This document shows, one piece after another, positions 25,895-34,910 of a DNA stretch of 64,000 bases. Source of the stretch: Phaeobacter piscinae (GTDB lineage: Bacteria > Pseudomonadota > Alphaproteobacteria > Rhodobacterales > Rhodobacteraceae); assembly GCF_002407245.1 (NCBI RefSeq), contig NZ_CP010681.1, positions 248,001 to 312,000 on the forward strand, in the 5' to 3' direction. Position numbers and translations under genes: made by a program. The notes beneath the pieces are model-generated. The model saw only the letters and a program-made list of their open reading frames with translations. It ran no database searches and was not told the DNA's origin. Each line of letters begins with the position of its first letter. Positions within the stretch are counted from its first letter, which is position 1.

Positions 25895-27147
25895 CCCTTG
25901 CCCCGCCGCCCTTGCGCAATGACTGCTTTGCTCTGCCCGCCGGGGTGGATTGGACGCCGGTGGATGTCGCGCTGGACCATCTGCGACAGAACCTGACTGC
26001 GGTGACTGCGGTTGAGAGTGTATCGCTGGCCGCAAGCCTTGGCCGGGTGCTGGCTGAGGACGTTTTGGCTGCCCGCAGCAACCCGCCGCAGGCGAATACC
26101 GCCGTGGATGGCTACGGGTTTGCCGGCCCGATAGGAGATGGGCCGCAGGTGCTGCCGCTCACTGACGGGCGGGCCGCTGCCGGGTTGGCCTATGAGGGGG
26201 AGGTCGCCGCCGGGCAGGCTATTCGTATCCTGACTGGCGCGGCGCTGCCGTCTGGTGTGGATACCGTGATCCTTGAGGAGGATGTCAGCCGGGAGGGCGC
26301 CGAGATCGCCTTTCATGGGCCGCTGAAGACGGGCGCCAATACCCGCAAGGCAGGCGAGGATGCGGCTGCTGGTGATCTGATCCTGTCCAAGGGGCGGGTG
26401 ATCACACCTGCGGATCTGGCGCTGGCCTCGGCGACGGGCGTGTCTGAACTGCCAGTGCGGCAGCTGCTGCGGGTGGGTGTTCTCTCTACCGGCGATGAGC
26501 TGGTGGAACCGGGGGAGCCTGCGGCGGCGGGTCAGATTTATGACGCCAATCGTCCGATGTTGTTGGGCTTGCTGACCCGGATGGGTTTCGTTGCTGTGGA
26601 TCTGGGGAAAGCGCCCGATGATCGCGCGGCGTTGCGCAACCGCCTGGATCGCGCGGCGACACAGGTCGATGTGATCTTGACCAGCGGCGGGGCGTCTGCG
26701 GGGGATGAGGATCATATGTCGGCATTGCTGCGCGAAAGCGGGGCGATGCAGCAATGGCGGATTGCCTTGAAGCCGGGCCGCCCGCTGGCGCTGGGGCTGT
26801 GGCAGGGGGTGCCGGTGTTTGGTTTGCCGGGAAATCCAGTTGCGGCGATGGTCTGCACATTGATTTTTGCGCGCCCGGCCATGGGGCTGATGGCGGGTGC
26901 GCGCTGGTTGGAGCCTCAGGGCTTTGATCTGCCTGCCGCCTTTCAGAAGCGGAAGAAGCCGGGGCGGCGGGAATATCTGCGTGCCCGCGTGCGGGATGGC
27001 GAGGTCGAGGTGTTCAAATCCGAAGGGTCAGGACGGGTCAGCTCCCTCAGCTGGGCGGAAGGGCTGGTTGAATTGGGAGATGGCGCGGCCACGATCCAAC
27101 CCGGTGACCCGGTGCGTTTCATACCATATGCAAGTTTCGGCCTGTAG
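25891..27147 (+). CDS. moeA: Molybdopterin molybdotransferase MoeA
   Basis: 418 aa; inserts molybdate into adenylated molybdopterin. Conserved parts include [10 protein letters not shown] (the MoeA D-G-Y/F-A motif), [28 protein letters not shown] and G-L-P-G-N-P-V-A-A. The C-terminal domain ends near S-L-S-W-A-E-G-L. It is the last gene of the cluster and meets the minus-strand membrane protein gene 11 bases later. Confidence 0.95.
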   Translation: MTLAPPPLRNDCFALPAGVDWTPVDVALDHLRQNLTAVTAVESVSLAASLGRVLAEDVLAARSNPPQANTAVDGYGFAGPIGDGPQVLPLTDGRAAAGLAYEGEVAAGQAIRILTGAALPSGVDTVILEEDVSREGAEIAFHGPLKTGANTRKAGEDAAAGDLILSKGRVITPADLALASATGVSELPVRQLLRVGVLSTGDELVEPGEPAAAGQIYDANRPMLLGLLTRMGFVAVDLGKAPDDRAALRNRLDRAATQVDVILTSGGASAGDEDHMSALLRESGAMQQWRIALKPGRPLALGLWQGVPVFGLPGNPVAAMVCTLIFARPAMGLMAGARWLEPQGFDLPAAFQKRKKPGRREYLRARVRDGEVEVFKSEGSGRVSSLSWAEGLVELGDGAATIQPGDPVRFIPYASFGL

Positions 27148-27158
27148 CCCGCGCGGTG

Positions 27159-28178
27159 TTAGTCAAAGGTGCCAGCCACACGGCCCAACAGCATGAAAGC
27201 GCGCGCGGTGCGGGTTTCGCCCAGCGATGAAATATCCGTATCGCTTGCCTCTTCCTCGAACTCGGCCAGCATCTGATCAAAGCGGCGCAGAAAGTGATGG
27301 GCCGCATCGCGAAAGATCGGATCCTGCTTCATCCGGGCGGAGGTCAGGGCAAGGGAACTGCGGTCGCGGACCCCGCCAAGGGCGGCCACGGCGCGGCCAC
27401 GGGTGCCTTGGGCAAACTGACGCCAGATCTCTGGACGGGCCATATCGGGGCGCAGATCGTCCATGTAGATGCCATCCTGGCTGAGCAGGGTCAGCACATC
27501 CTGCGCGGCCTGAATAACCTGTGCAGCCTTACGATCCTGCAGGGCCAGACGCAGCGCGGCAAAGCCTTCCTCATCGTCTGCGGTTTCCGGAAAGTTCAGC
27601 GCGCGGATCAACTGGGTGGAGGGCAGCGGAGTGGCCAGATCCTCGGCGGGGGTGCCAAGTGCCAGAAGCCCCTGATCGGTCACCTCGCCCCCTGCTGCGG
27701 CGGTGGTCGAGATCCCCGGCATCGGCCGGTCACGGCGGCTGGTGTGGAAGGTGGCAAGGGCGGTTTCCGTCTTGCGGGTCGCGGCGGCGATTTCATCCAG
27801 CTTGCGCGTCACCGAGGGTTCGGCAACCGAGGCCGCCTGCTGGGCATGGGCAATATAGGCGTTGCGCATCCCGTCGATGGCAGCGTGAAGCCGTTGTGAT
27901 TCATCCCGCATCACCTGCGCTGATCGCAAGGCGATGGCGCCCACCCAGATCAGCAGCACCGGCAGGATCACTGCGACGATGCGCAGCAGAATATCCGGCC
28001 ATCCCGCTGCTGGCGCGTCTGCTGTGCCACCCAATACAAAGATCGCAACCACCGCCAAAAACCACAGGGCGCTGAGCCCGAGTGCTGCGGCCTCGATCAG
28101 GCCAAAGACTGGTCGTTCCGGTGGCGCATCAAGGGCGCTGGTGGGCGGCGTTGCGGCTGGGGAACTGGAACGGGTCAT
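27159..28178 (-). CDS. Membrane protein with two N-terminal TM helices, unknown function
   Basis: 339 aa from ATG 28178; an in-frame ATG at 28262 would add 28 Pro/Ala-rich residues. Helices at about 28-50 and 66-86 are followed by a helical soluble region with R-L-H-A-A-I-D-G-M-R-N-A-Y. The C-terminal half (about 190-335) is rich in alpha helix with many Asp, Arg and Gln. No strong ribosome site is visible. No family is recognised. It follows greA on the same strand by about 110 bases. Confidence 0.75.
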   Translation of the reverse strand: MTRSSSPAATPPTSALDAPPERPVFGLIEAAALGLSALWFLAVVAIFVLGGTADAPAAGWPDILLRIVAVILPVLLIWVGAIALRSAQVMRDESQRLHAAIDGMRNAYIAHAQQAASVAEPSVTRKLDEIAAATRKTETALATFHTSRRDRPMPGISTTAAAGGEVTDQGLLALGTPAEDLATPLPSTQLIRALNFPETADDEEGFAALRLALQDRKAAQVIQAAQDVLTLLSQDGIYMDDLRPDMARPEIWRQFAQGTRGRAVAALGGVRDRSSLALTSARMKQDPIFRDAAHHFLRRFDQMLAEFEEEASDTDISSLGETRTARAFMLLGRVAGTFD

Positions 28179-28286
28179 ACTGTTGCTCGGAAACAGGGGT
28201 GTACTGGGTTGGCATATGCCGCAGGGTGCGGCGGCTGGGTGAGGTGGGCGGGGCGCCTGCATGGCGCGCCACGCCGTTGCAGTGAG

Positions 28287-28757
28287 TTAGGCGTAGATGA
28301 TCTTGAGGATCTCATAGGCGCGGTCCCCACCGGGAGTGCGGACTTCGACGCTGTCGCCTTCTTCCTTGCCGATCAGGGCACGGGCGATGGGGGATTTGAT
28401 GTTCAAAAGACCGGCTTCGATATTGGCCTCATGTTCGCCGACGATCTGCCAGGTCTTCTCTTCGTCAGTGTCTTCGTCGACGACGGTGACCTTGGCGCCG
28501 AACTTGATCGCACCGGAAAGTTTGGCCGGGTTGATCACATCGGCCAGCGACAGGATGCCCTCCAGCTCTTTGATGCGGCCTTCAATGAAGGACTGTTTTT
28601 CGCGCGCGGAATGGTATTCGGCGTTCTCCGACAGGTCGCCCAGTTCACGGGCTTCGGCGATGGCCTTGATGATCGCCGGGCGTTCCACCGATTTCAGGGT
28701 CTTCAACTCAGTTTCGAGGGCGGCGTGACCCGTGGGGGTCATCGGGATCTTTTCCAT
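28287..28757 (-). CDS. greA: Transcription elongation factor GreA
   Basis: 156 aa from ATG 28757. It rescues backtracked RNA polymerase by stimulating transcript cleavage. The N-terminal coiled coil carries the tip residues [13 protein letters not shown]. The C-terminal FKBP-like domain contains [10 protein letters not shown] and [11 protein letters not shown]. The length is typical. The long reading frame upstream is not part of the gene. Two AACCGGTT boxes lie 60-110 bases upstream. Confidence 0.96.
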   Translation of the reverse strand: MEKIPMTPTGHAALETELKTLKSVERPAIIKAIAEARELGDLSENAEYHSAREKQSFIEGRIKELEGILSLADVINPAKLSGAIKFGAKVTVVDEDTDEEKTWQIVGEHEANIEAGLLNIKSPIARALIGKEEGDSVEVRTPGGDRAYEILKIIYA

Positions 28758-28818
28758 GTCTGTGTCCAGATATCGTGTCAGGTTTGGCCACCAGGCGTGG
28801 CGGTTCGCGTCTATAGGA

Positions 28819-28868
28819 AAACCGGTTGTCTCACTGCCGAACTGACAGCGGGACAAACCGGTTGTGTC
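28819..28868. promoter_or_regulatory. Two AAACCGGTTGT direct repeats upstream of greA
   Basis: AAACCGGTTGTCTC (28819-28832) and AAACCGGTTGTGTC (28855-28868) are 36 bases apart start to start, differ at one of 14 positions, and each contains the palindrome AACCGGTT. Their place 60-110 bases before the greA start suits a regulator binding site. No regulator is known to me for this motif. Confidence 0.45.
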
Positions 28869-28944
28869 GTATTTACCTGACCCAATCCTGCCGCCGAATG
28901 CAAGAGGGCGGGGTTGTCTGTCCACAGCGATTTCATGCCAACAG

Positions 28945-28964
28945 GCGGAAAACTCCGCTTTTTT
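28945..28964 (+). terminator. Orphan plus-strand intrinsic terminator
   Basis: GCGGA (28945-28949) pairs with TCCGC (28954-28958) around AAAC, followed by TTTTTT. No plus-strand gene lies upstream until moeA, 1.8 kb away and beyond two minus-strand genes, so it may end a short RNA that starts in the greA leader region. Confidence 0.6.
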
Positions 28965-29058
28965 AGACGCCCCCGGACAGAGGGTCGGCGAGAAACTTGC
29001 AATGTGTCGGCCGACTTCGGTCCGGTTTTGTCTTCACCGCGGCAGCGTCTTGGTGCGG

Positions 29059-29298
29059 TCAGAGAACCTCCGGTAGGCTGGATGTTCTGCCTGTGATGCT
29101 GTGGCGGGGCACCCGTGGCCGGGGATCCAGCCGTTGCAGCAAGCTGATCAGGCGGCTGATCGGGGAAGAGTGTCGGATCCGTTGCAGCTGGCGTGTCGTC
29201 GCGCGCTGCTGTGACAATATCGTCGGGGCCGGGTGCCGCCGCTGGGTGGGTAATACCGCGCGCGGGTGGCTGCTGTGCCAGAGAAGATCAAGCATCAT
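29059..29298 (-). CDS. Possible 79-aa Arg-rich protein overlapping the VOC gene end
   Basis: An ATG at 29298, inside the last codons of the VOC gene in another frame, has GAGGTGG six bases upstream. The product is rich in Arg, Ser, His and Pro, with a more hydrophobic segment S-R-L-I-S-L-L-Q-R-L. No family is recognised. The ribosome site also encodes F-E-V-V-Q in the VOC protein, so it could be chance. Confidence 0.25.
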   Translation of the reverse strand: MMLDLLWHSSHPRAVLPTQRRHPAPTILSQQRATTRQLQRIRHSSPISRLISLLQRLDPRPRVPRHSITGRTSSLPEVL

Positions 29299-29671
29299 AT
29301 TGTACCACCTCGAATTCGATATTGTCCCGGTCTCGGAAATAGAACCTGCGACCCGGTTCATAGTCGTGATGCTCGCCCGGGGTGAAGCCAGCCGCGCGGA
29401 CCCGTGTCTCAACGGCGTCCAAATCGTCGACAACAACGGCGATATGGTTGAGACCCCCGTTGATGGCGTAGCTGGTCGGGGCCTCGGTCAGGGGGGCCGG
29501 GGGGCAGTACAGCGCCAGATAGCTGTCAGCCTCGCCCACGTGCAGGCTGTAGCCGCCGCTGATGGCCTCCCCCTGCCAGCGAATGTGCCAGCCAAAAATA
29601 TCCTGCATCCAGGCGGCAGTGCTCTCGGGAGAGGACACGGTGATGTTTGCGTGTTCAAGACGTACGGTCAT
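29288..29671 (-). CDS. VOC (glyoxalase-like) family protein
   Basis: 127 aa. Two beta-alpha-beta-beta-beta modules are visible: one from L-E-H-A-N-I-T-V with candidate ligand His7, and one from L-N-H-I-A-V-V-V-D-D with a second His, ending N-I-E-F-E-V-V-Q-Y with a terminal Glu ligand. This set suits a metal-dependent lyase, dioxygenase or resistance protein; the substrate is unknown. It is divergent from soxR, and a SoxR-like box sits in its promoter, which points to induction by redox-cycling compounds. Confidence 0.88.
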   Translation of the reverse strand: MTVRLEHANITVSSPESTAAWMQDIFGWHIRWQGEAISGGYSLHVGEADSYLALYCPPAPLTEAPTSYAINGGLNHIAVVVDDLDAVETRVRAAGFTPGEHHDYEPGRRFYFRDRDNIEFEVVQYDA

Positions 29672-29706
29672 GTCAGGCTCCTTTGTGTTTTCTCTTGCCT
29701 GATTGA

Positions 29707-29737
29707 GTCGTAATTTCTAAACCTAACTTTAGCTCAA
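29707..29737 (-). promoter_or_regulatory. SoxR-type promoter and operator of the VOC gene
   Basis: On the minus strand, TTGAGC (29737-29732) and TACGAC (29712-29707) are separated by 19 bases, the long spacer used by MerR-family activators. The dyad at 29716-29733 (CTAAA paired with TTTAG) matches 12 of 18 positions of the enterobacterial SoxR box CCTCAAGTTAACTTGAGG. The box overlaps the last two bases of the -35, as it does in soxS. Confidence 0.65.
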
Positions 29738-29819
29738 GCATTTTTTTTTTGTTTGGTGATTTTTCTCGGCCCGCAGGCTGAGACGCGACGGAATCTCAGG
29801 GACTAGTAGGGAGTATTTC

Positions 29820-30314
29820 ATGGCTGCATCTCACGGGTTGACCATCGGCTATCTGGCGGAACGCACAGGCCTGGCGGTATCGGCAATCCGCTACTATGAG
29901 GCACAGGGGCTGGTTGAGCCTTGGCGCAACACGGGCGGACAGCGGCGGTTTCACCGGGCGGATCTGCGGCGGTTGAGTTTCATTATGATTGCGCAGAAGT
30001 TCGGCTTCACACTGCCGGAGATCCGCGACTTTCTGAAAAGCCTGCCGGGCGGGCGGACCCCGACCAAGGCTGACTGGACCAATCTGTCCGCCGCTTTTCG
30101 CAGCCATCTGGATGCCCGAATCGAAACGCTGGAGCGTTTGCGCGATAATCTGGACGGCTGCATCGGTTGCGGTTGCCTGTCCTTGCCCACCTGCAAGCTG
30201 TATAATCCCGATGACGCGGCCGCTGCCAAAGGGCAGGGACCGCGCTATCTGATGGGGGATAAGCCCTCAGAGACGGTGAACGACGGGAATACTCTTCCAA
30301 ATGACGAAAACTGA
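29820..30314 (+). CDS. soxR: Redox-sensitive transcriptional activator SoxR
   Basis: 164 aa MerR-family regulator. The N-terminal winged helix reads I-G-Y-L-A-E-R-T-G and A-I-R-Y-Y-E-A-Q-G-L, followed by a dimerisation helix. The [2Fe-2S] cluster site is Cys114, 117, 119 and 125, exactly the C-x2-C-x-C-x5-C of SoxR. Oxidation or redox-cycling drugs activate SoxR, which unwinds promoters with a 19-base spacer. AGGGAG precedes ATG 29820. The divergent VOC gene is the probable target, and no soxS is present, as is usual outside enterobacteria. Confidence 0.95.
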   Translation: MAASHGLTIGYLAERTGLAVSAIRYYEAQGLVEPWRNTGGQRRFHRADLRRLSFIMIAQKFGFTLPEIRDFLKSLPGGRTPTKADWTNLSAAFRSHLDARIETLERLRDNLDGCIGCGCLSLPTCKLYNPDDAAAAKGQGPRYLMGDKPSETVNDGNTLPNDEN

Positions 30315-30471
30315 CGCTCGAATTGTCGCATTTGAGGGTTCTACAGCAGTGTAACGTAGAGTTTGGATTGACCAGTGCCTCTGCCACCCGCTAAGCAACC
30401 GCGAAACAAAATTACGCCAAGGATACGCCACCCGCACGGGATGGCCCAGACCTACAGCCAAGGAGCCCGCA

Positions 30472-32121
30472 ATGGCCGAGATTGAACGTGAAGCGATGGA
30501 ATACGACGTTGTGATCGTTGGGGCAGGCCCGGCTGGTCTGTCTGCGGCGATCCGACTGAAGCAACTGGACAGCGACCTGCAGGTCGTGGTGCTGGAAAAA
30601 GGCTCCGAAGTGGGTGCGCATATCCTGTCCGGTGCGGTGCTGGACCCGTGCGGTCTGGATGCGCTGATCCCTGACTGGAAGGACAAAGGCGCGCCGCTGA
30701 ACGTGCCGGTCAAGGACGACAATTTTTACATGCTGGGTGAGGCGGGTCAGATCCGCATCCCCAACTTCCCGATGCCGCCGCTGATGAACAACCACGGCAA
30801 CTACATCGTCTCCATGGGCAACGTCTGCCGCTGGATGGCAGAGCAGGCCGAAGAGCTGGGCGTCGAGATTTTCCCGGGCATGGCGTGCTCCGAGCTGGTT
30901 TACGGCGACAACGGCGAAGTCAAAGGCGTGGTTGCCGGTGTCTTTGGTCTGGAAGCGGATGGCTCCTATGGTCCCAACACCGAACCGGGGATGGAACTGC
31001 ACGGCAAATACGTGTTCCTGTCCGAAGGTGTGCGCGGGTCGCTGTCCAAGGAAGTGATCGCCAAATACGGCCTCTCTGATGACAAAGAGCCGCAGAAATA
31101 CGGCGTTGGCATGAAAGAGATCTGGGAGATTGATCCCGCCAAGCACAAAGAGGGCTCTGTCACCCACACCATGGGCTGGCCGCTGGGCTCCAACGCGGGT
31201 GGTGGCTCCTTCATCTATCATCTCGACAACAATCAGGTTTACGTCGGTTTTGTAGTCCACCTGAACTACAAGAACCCGCATCTGTATCCCTACATGGAAT
31301 TCCAGCGCTTCAAGCATCACCCGATGGTGGCTGAGCTGCTGAAAGGGGGGAAGCGCGTCGCCTATGGCGCCCGTGCGATCACCGAAGGTGGCTATCAGTC
31401 GATGCCGAAGCTGGTTGCGCCCGGCGTGGCTCTGCTGGGCTGCTCTGCCGGTATGGTCAACGTGCCGCGCATCAAGGGCAACCACAACGCCATGTTGTCG
31501 GGCAAAGCCGCTGCCGAAGCGGCCTTCGACGCGATCAAGGCTGAGCGTTCGGGCGATGAGCTGGCCGACTATGAGGTCAGCGTGCGCGACGGTGCCATTG
31601 GCAAAGACCTGAAGATGGTGCGCAACGTGAAACCGATGTGGTCTAAGTGGGGCCTCACCGCGTCGCTGATGCTCGGTGGTCTGGATATGTGGACCAACAA
31701 TATTCTGGGCGTGTCGCTGTTTGGCACCCTTGGTCACGACAAGAACGACGCCGAGGCGACCGAAGAAGCCTCCAAACACAAGCCGATCGACTACCCCAAG
31801 CCCGATGGCGTGCTGTCCTTCGACCGTTTGACCAACGTGGCCTTTGCGGCGACCAACCACGAGGAAAGCCAGCCGTGTCATCTGCGTCTCGGCAATCTGG
31901 ACACGCCAATCAGTGTTAACCTGCCCAAATTCGCTGAACCTGCGCAGCGTTACTGTCCGGCCGGTGTCTATGAGGTGGTCGAAAAGGATGGCAAACCGGA
32001 GTTTGTCGTGAACTTCCAGAACTGCGTTCACTGCAAGACCTGCGATATCAAGGATCCGAGCCAGAATATCACCTGGACCACGCCTCAGGGCGGTGACGGG
32101 CCGAACTACCCGAACATGTGA
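30472..32121 (+). CDS. Electron transfer flavoprotein-ubiquinone oxidoreductase
   Basis: 549 aa, membrane-associated. It takes electrons from ETF (fed by acyl-CoA and related dehydrogenases) and reduces ubiquinone. The FAD loop V-G-A-G-P-A-G-L-S-A-A is at about 14-24. The 4Fe-4S ligands are Cys495, 518, 521 and 524 (C-P-A-G-V-Y, then C-V-H-C-K-T-C). AAGGAG six bases before ATG 30472 sets the start. The gene has its own 157-base upstream region after soxR. The ETF alpha and beta genes are not in the window. Confidence 0.96.
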   Translation: MAEIEREAMEYDVVIVGAGPAGLSAAIRLKQLDSDLQVVVLEKGSEVGAHILSGAVLDPCGLDALIPDWKDKGAPLNVPVKDDNFYMLGEAGQIRIPNFPMPPLMNNHGNYIVSMGNVCRWMAEQAEELGVEIFPGMACSELVYGDNGEVKGVVAGVFGLEADGSYGPNTEPGMELHGKYVFLSEGVRGSLSKEVIAKYGLSDDKEPQKYGVGMKEIWEIDPAKHKEGSVTHTMGWPLGSNAGGGSFIYHLDNNQVYVGFVVHLNYKNPHLYPYMEFQRFKHHPMVAELLKGGKRVAYGARAITEGGYQSMPKLVAPGVALLGCSAGMVNVPRIKGNHNAMLSGKAAAEAAFDAIKAERSGDELADYEVSVRDGAIGKDLKMVRNVKPMWSKWGLTASLMLGGLDMWTNNILGVSLFGTLGHDKNDAEATEEASKHKPIDYPKPDGVLSFDRLTNVAFAATNHEESQPCHLRLGNLDTPISVNLPKFAEPAQRYCPAGVYEVVEKDGKPEFVVNFQNCVHCKTCDIKDPSQNITWTTPQGGDGPNYPNM

Positions 32122-32163
32122 TCGTGTCGCGAGCGGTTTCGGCGGGTATTTGCCGGAATAATA

Positions 32164-32185
32164 GGGGCAGCCTGCGGGCTGCCCC
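32164..32185 (+). terminator. Hairpin after ETF-QO gene
   Basis: GGGGCAGCC (32164-32172) pairs with GGCTGCCCC (32177-32185) around a four-base loop. No T run follows, so termination would be weak or Rho-assisted. It lies 43 bases after the ETF-QO stop. Confidence 0.5.
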
Positions 32186-32261
32186 ATTGCGTGTTAAGGG
32201 GTGGCGCTCTACGCTTTGTGGCGAGGCAGATATTGACCAGTCACCAAAGAGGAGGCCCCCC

Positions 32262-34010
32262 GTGCCCGTCCGATTCTTTCGCAGCCTGACATGTGCGGCC
32301 GCCCTTGCCGCGACGACCACCCTGCCTATGGTTTTGCAGGCCGATGCGGCGCATGCAGATGGGCTTGCCGGGGCGTATCTGGCGGCGCGGGCGGCGACAT
32401 TGGATAGCGATTTTCAGGCCTCGGCAGATTATTACAATCGGGCGTTGGTGCGCGATCCGCAGAACCCGCTGCTGATGGAGCATGTGGTCTTTGCGCGGCT
32501 GGCGCTGGGCGACGTCAAAGGGGCAGCGCCGGTTGCGAAACGCCTGTCCGAAATGGGCGCGCGCAGTCAGGTTGCCAATATCGTCATGACCGCGAGTCTG
32601 GTGATGGCCGAGGACTACCAGACCATCATTGAGCGCGTGACCTCGCAGCAAGACGGACAATATGAAATCAACGCTCTGGTGGATGGGCTGCTGTTGGGCT
32701 GGGCGCATCTAGGGGCTGGATCGGTGAGTGATGCGCTGGCGCAGTTTGACCAACTGGGTGAGAAAGAGGGGCTGGGCCTCTTTGCGCGCTATCACCGCGC
32801 CTTGGCGCTAGCATCCGTTGGCGATTATGAAGGGGCGGAGGCGCTCTTTGCCGCCGATGAGGGGCAGCTGACCAATACCTCACGCCGGGCGGTGATTGCG
32901 CGGCTTGAGATCCTGTCTCAGCTGGGCCGCAACGAGCAGGCGCTGGAGGTTCTTTCCGAGGCTTTCAGTGGACAGCTGGATCCGGGCCTGGCGGCTATGT
33001 CAACGCGGCTGAAAGACGGTGAAACCCTGCCGTACGCGCTGGCCGCCACACCGCAACAGGGCATTGCCGAAGTGTTTTTCACCATGGGTGCTGCACTCAA
33101 TGGTGAGATGGCGGATGATTATGTGCTGATGTATGCACGCGTCGCCGCGGCGCTGCGTGAAGATCACGTGGATGCGCTGCTGCTGGCAGCTGAGTTGTTT
33201 GACCAATTGGGCCGCTATACGCTGTCGATTGATCTCTACAAACAGGTGCCACGCGATCATCCCGATTACCACGCGGCTGAACTGGGCCGGGCTGAGGCCC
33301 TGCGTCGTGCAGCCAAGCCGGATGCTGCCGCAGAGGTGTTGCAGCAGTTGGCGCGTGATTTCCCAAATGAGGTGCCGGTTCATACCAATTTGGGTGACCT
33401 TCTGCGCCAGCAGGAAGATTATAACGGCGCGGTCGCCGCCTATGATACCGCGCTGGATCTACTGGGTGAGAGCGTCGAGGGGCGCTGGTTCCTGCTCTAT
33501 GCCCGCGGAATCTGTCACGAGCGGCTGAAGAACTGGGAGCAGGCGGAGGCCGATTTCCGCTCAGCTTTGGATATTCGCCCCGATCAACCCCAGGTGCTGA
33601 ATTATCTTGGCTATTCGCTGGTGGAAAAGCAGATCAAACTGGATGAGGCCCTCTCGATGATCGAGCGCGCTGTCGCAGCACGGCCTGATGCGGGCTATAT
33701 CGTCGATAGCCTTGGTTGGGTCCTTTATCGACTGGGGCGCTATGAAGAAGCGGTTGGCCATATGGAGACTGCCGTTGAGCTGATGCCGGTGGATCCGGTG
33801 GTGAATGATCATCTTGGCGATGTTTACTGGGCCGTTGGTCGGGCCCGTGAGGCTGAATTCCAGTGGAAGCGGGCGCTGTCCTTCATCGACCCGGAGGACA
33901 CTGACAGCGAGGCCGACCCAGAGCGTATTCGCCGCAAACTGGACGCCGGGCTGGATGCTGTGCTTGCGGAAGAGGGTGCAGCGCCGTTGAAGGTTGCCCA
34001 TGACGGTTGA
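32262..34010 (+). CDS. Secreted tetratricopeptide repeat protein
   Basis: 582 aa from GTG 32262, which has GAGGAGG six bases upstream; the frame is open further upstream without a start signal. Residues about 1-28 form a signal peptide ending A-A-H-A-D. The rest is alpha-solenoid, with clear TPR units such as A-A-Y-L-A-A-R-A-A-T, V-H-T-N-L-G-D-L-L-R, V-L-N-Y-L-G-Y-S-L-V, I-V-D-S-L-G-W-V-L-Y and V-N-D-H-L-G-D-V-Y-W. It is probably a periplasmic scaffold. Its stop overlaps ispE by 11 bases, a link common in this group with no known functional meaning. Confidence 0.88.
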   Translation: MPVRFFRSLTCAAALAATTTLPMVLQADAAHADGLAGAYLAARAATLDSDFQASADYYNRALVRDPQNPLLMEHVVFARLALGDVKGAAPVAKRLSEMGARSQVANIVMTASLVMAEDYQTIIERVTSQQDGQYEINALVDGLLLGWAHLGAGSVSDALAQFDQLGEKEGLGLFARYHRALALASVGDYEGAEALFAADEGQLTNTSRRAVIARLEILSQLGRNEQALEVLSEAFSGQLDPGLAAMSTRLKDGETLPYALAATPQQGIAEVFFTMGAALNGEMADDYVLMYARVAAALREDHVDALLLAAELFDQLGRYTLSIDLYKQVPRDHPDYHAAELGRAEALRRAAKPDAAAEVLQQLARDFPNEVPVHTNLGDLLRQQEDYNGAVAAYDTALDLLGESVEGRWFLLYARGICHERLKNWEQAEADFRSALDIRPDQPQVLNYLGYSLVEKQIKLDEALSMIERAVAARPDAGYIVDSLGWVLYRLGRYEEAVGHMETAVELMPVDPVVNDHLGDVYWAVGRAREAEFQWKRALSFIDPEDTDSEADPERIRRKLDAGLDAVLAEEGAAPLKVAHDG

Positions 34011-34836
34011 GGCCTTTGCCCCGGCCAAGATAAATCTGACCCTGCATGTGACTGGCCAGCGCGCAGATGGCTATCACCTCCTTGATTCGCTGGTGGTTTT
34101 TGCTGATATCGGTGACCGGATCACGGTTGCTGTGTCGGATCAGCGATCGCTGCAGGTGACCGGGCCGATGGCAGCAGGCGTGCCGGTGGATGCCGGCAAT
34201 CTGATGATGAAGGCCGCAGCGTTGATGGATCCTGCGCGGGGTGCTGCGCTGTCACTGGAGAAAAACCTGCCGCCCGCATCTGGTATTGGCGGTGGGTCCT
34301 CTGATGCGGCGGCGACTCTACGGGCACTGTCTGAACTGTGGGGGCTGCCCATGCCGGGTACGCAGGATGTTCTGCCGCTGGGTGCCGATGTGCCGGTCTG
34401 CATGTCGCCGGGCACGCAGCGGATGCGCGGGATCGGTGAGCGGCTGGACGGTCTGCCGCCGCTGCCAGACTGCGCGATTGTGCTCATCAATCCGGGCGTG
34501 TCTGTTGCCACGCCTGCAATTTTCCGCGCGATGGGCAAACGGGACAACCCGGCCATGCCTGCCGAGTTGCCGACCTGGGACACAGTTGGGAATTTGGCGG
34601 TATGGCTCAAGACACAGCGCAACGACCTTCAGCTGCCAGCGATCCAACTGGAGCCGGTGATTGGAGAGGTTCTGAAAGCGTTGTCTGGGACGGCGCCCCT
34701 GTATCACGCCATGTCTGGTTCGGGCGCGACCTGCTATGGTCTCTACCCAACAGAGGCAGAGGCGCAGGCCGCCGCAGACCATTTGCGGGTGGTGCATCCT
34801 GCGTGGTGGGTGCGCGCGGGGCGTTTGCTGGCCTGA
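34000..34836 (+). CDS. ispE: 4-diphosphocytidyl-2-C-methyl-D-erythritol kinase
   Basis: 278 aa GHMP kinase of the MEP isoprenoid pathway. A-P-A-K-I-N-L-T-L-H-V starts the fold and the ATP loop is L-P-P-A-S-G-I-G-G-G-S-S-D-A-A-A. The C-terminal M-S-G-S-G-A-T-C-Y-G-L is the third GHMP motif. GAAGG precedes ATG 34000, six bases away. It overlaps the TPR gene, and a strong terminator follows. Confidence 0.95.
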   Translation: MTVEAFAPAKINLTLHVTGQRADGYHLLDSLVVFADIGDRITVAVSDQRSLQVTGPMAAGVPVDAGNLMMKAAALMDPARGAALSLEKNLPPASGIGGGSSDAAATLRALSELWGLPMPGTQDVLPLGADVPVCMSPGTQRMRGIGERLDGLPPLPDCAIVLINPGVSVATPAIFRAMGKRDNPAMPAELPTWDTVGNLAVWLKTQRNDLQLPAIQLEPVIGEVLKALSGTAPLYHAMSGSGATCYGLYPTEAEAQAAADHLRVVHPAWWVRAGRLLA

Positions 34837-34850
34837 GGCCCTGATACCGA

Positions 34851-34881
34851 AAAGCCAGCGCATGGGCGCTGGCTTCGTTTT
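34851..34881 (+). terminator. Terminator of ispE, possibly two-way
   Basis: GCCAGCGC (34854-34861) pairs with GCGCTGGC (34866-34873) around ATGG, followed by TTCGTTTT. On the minus strand the stem is followed by TTT, so it may also end the converging polyprenyl synthase transcript. Confidence 0.85.
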
Positions 34882-34910
34882 GGCGAAATCACCACTTTAT
34901 TTTTGCGATA

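Larger units (their letters stand above)
28758..29058. other. Intergenic stretch upstream of greA
   Basis: Apart from the low-confidence 79-aa frame at 29059-29298, 28758-29287 holds no convincing gene. What can be seen is two copies of an AAACCGGTTGT sequence (28819-28868) and a clear plus-strand hairpin with six T at 28945-28964. No tRNA or riboswitch was recognised. Confidence 0.6.

Noticed and set aside
28997..29713. 238-codon plus-strand frame over the VOC gene
   Set aside because: Antisense to the VOC gene and crosses the SoxR-type promoter.
30412..32187. 591-codon minus-strand open frame over the ETF-QO gene
   Set aside because: It mirrors the strongly conserved ETF-QO gene, has no ribosome site and is His/Arg/Val-rich in the manner of antisense frames in GC-rich DNA.
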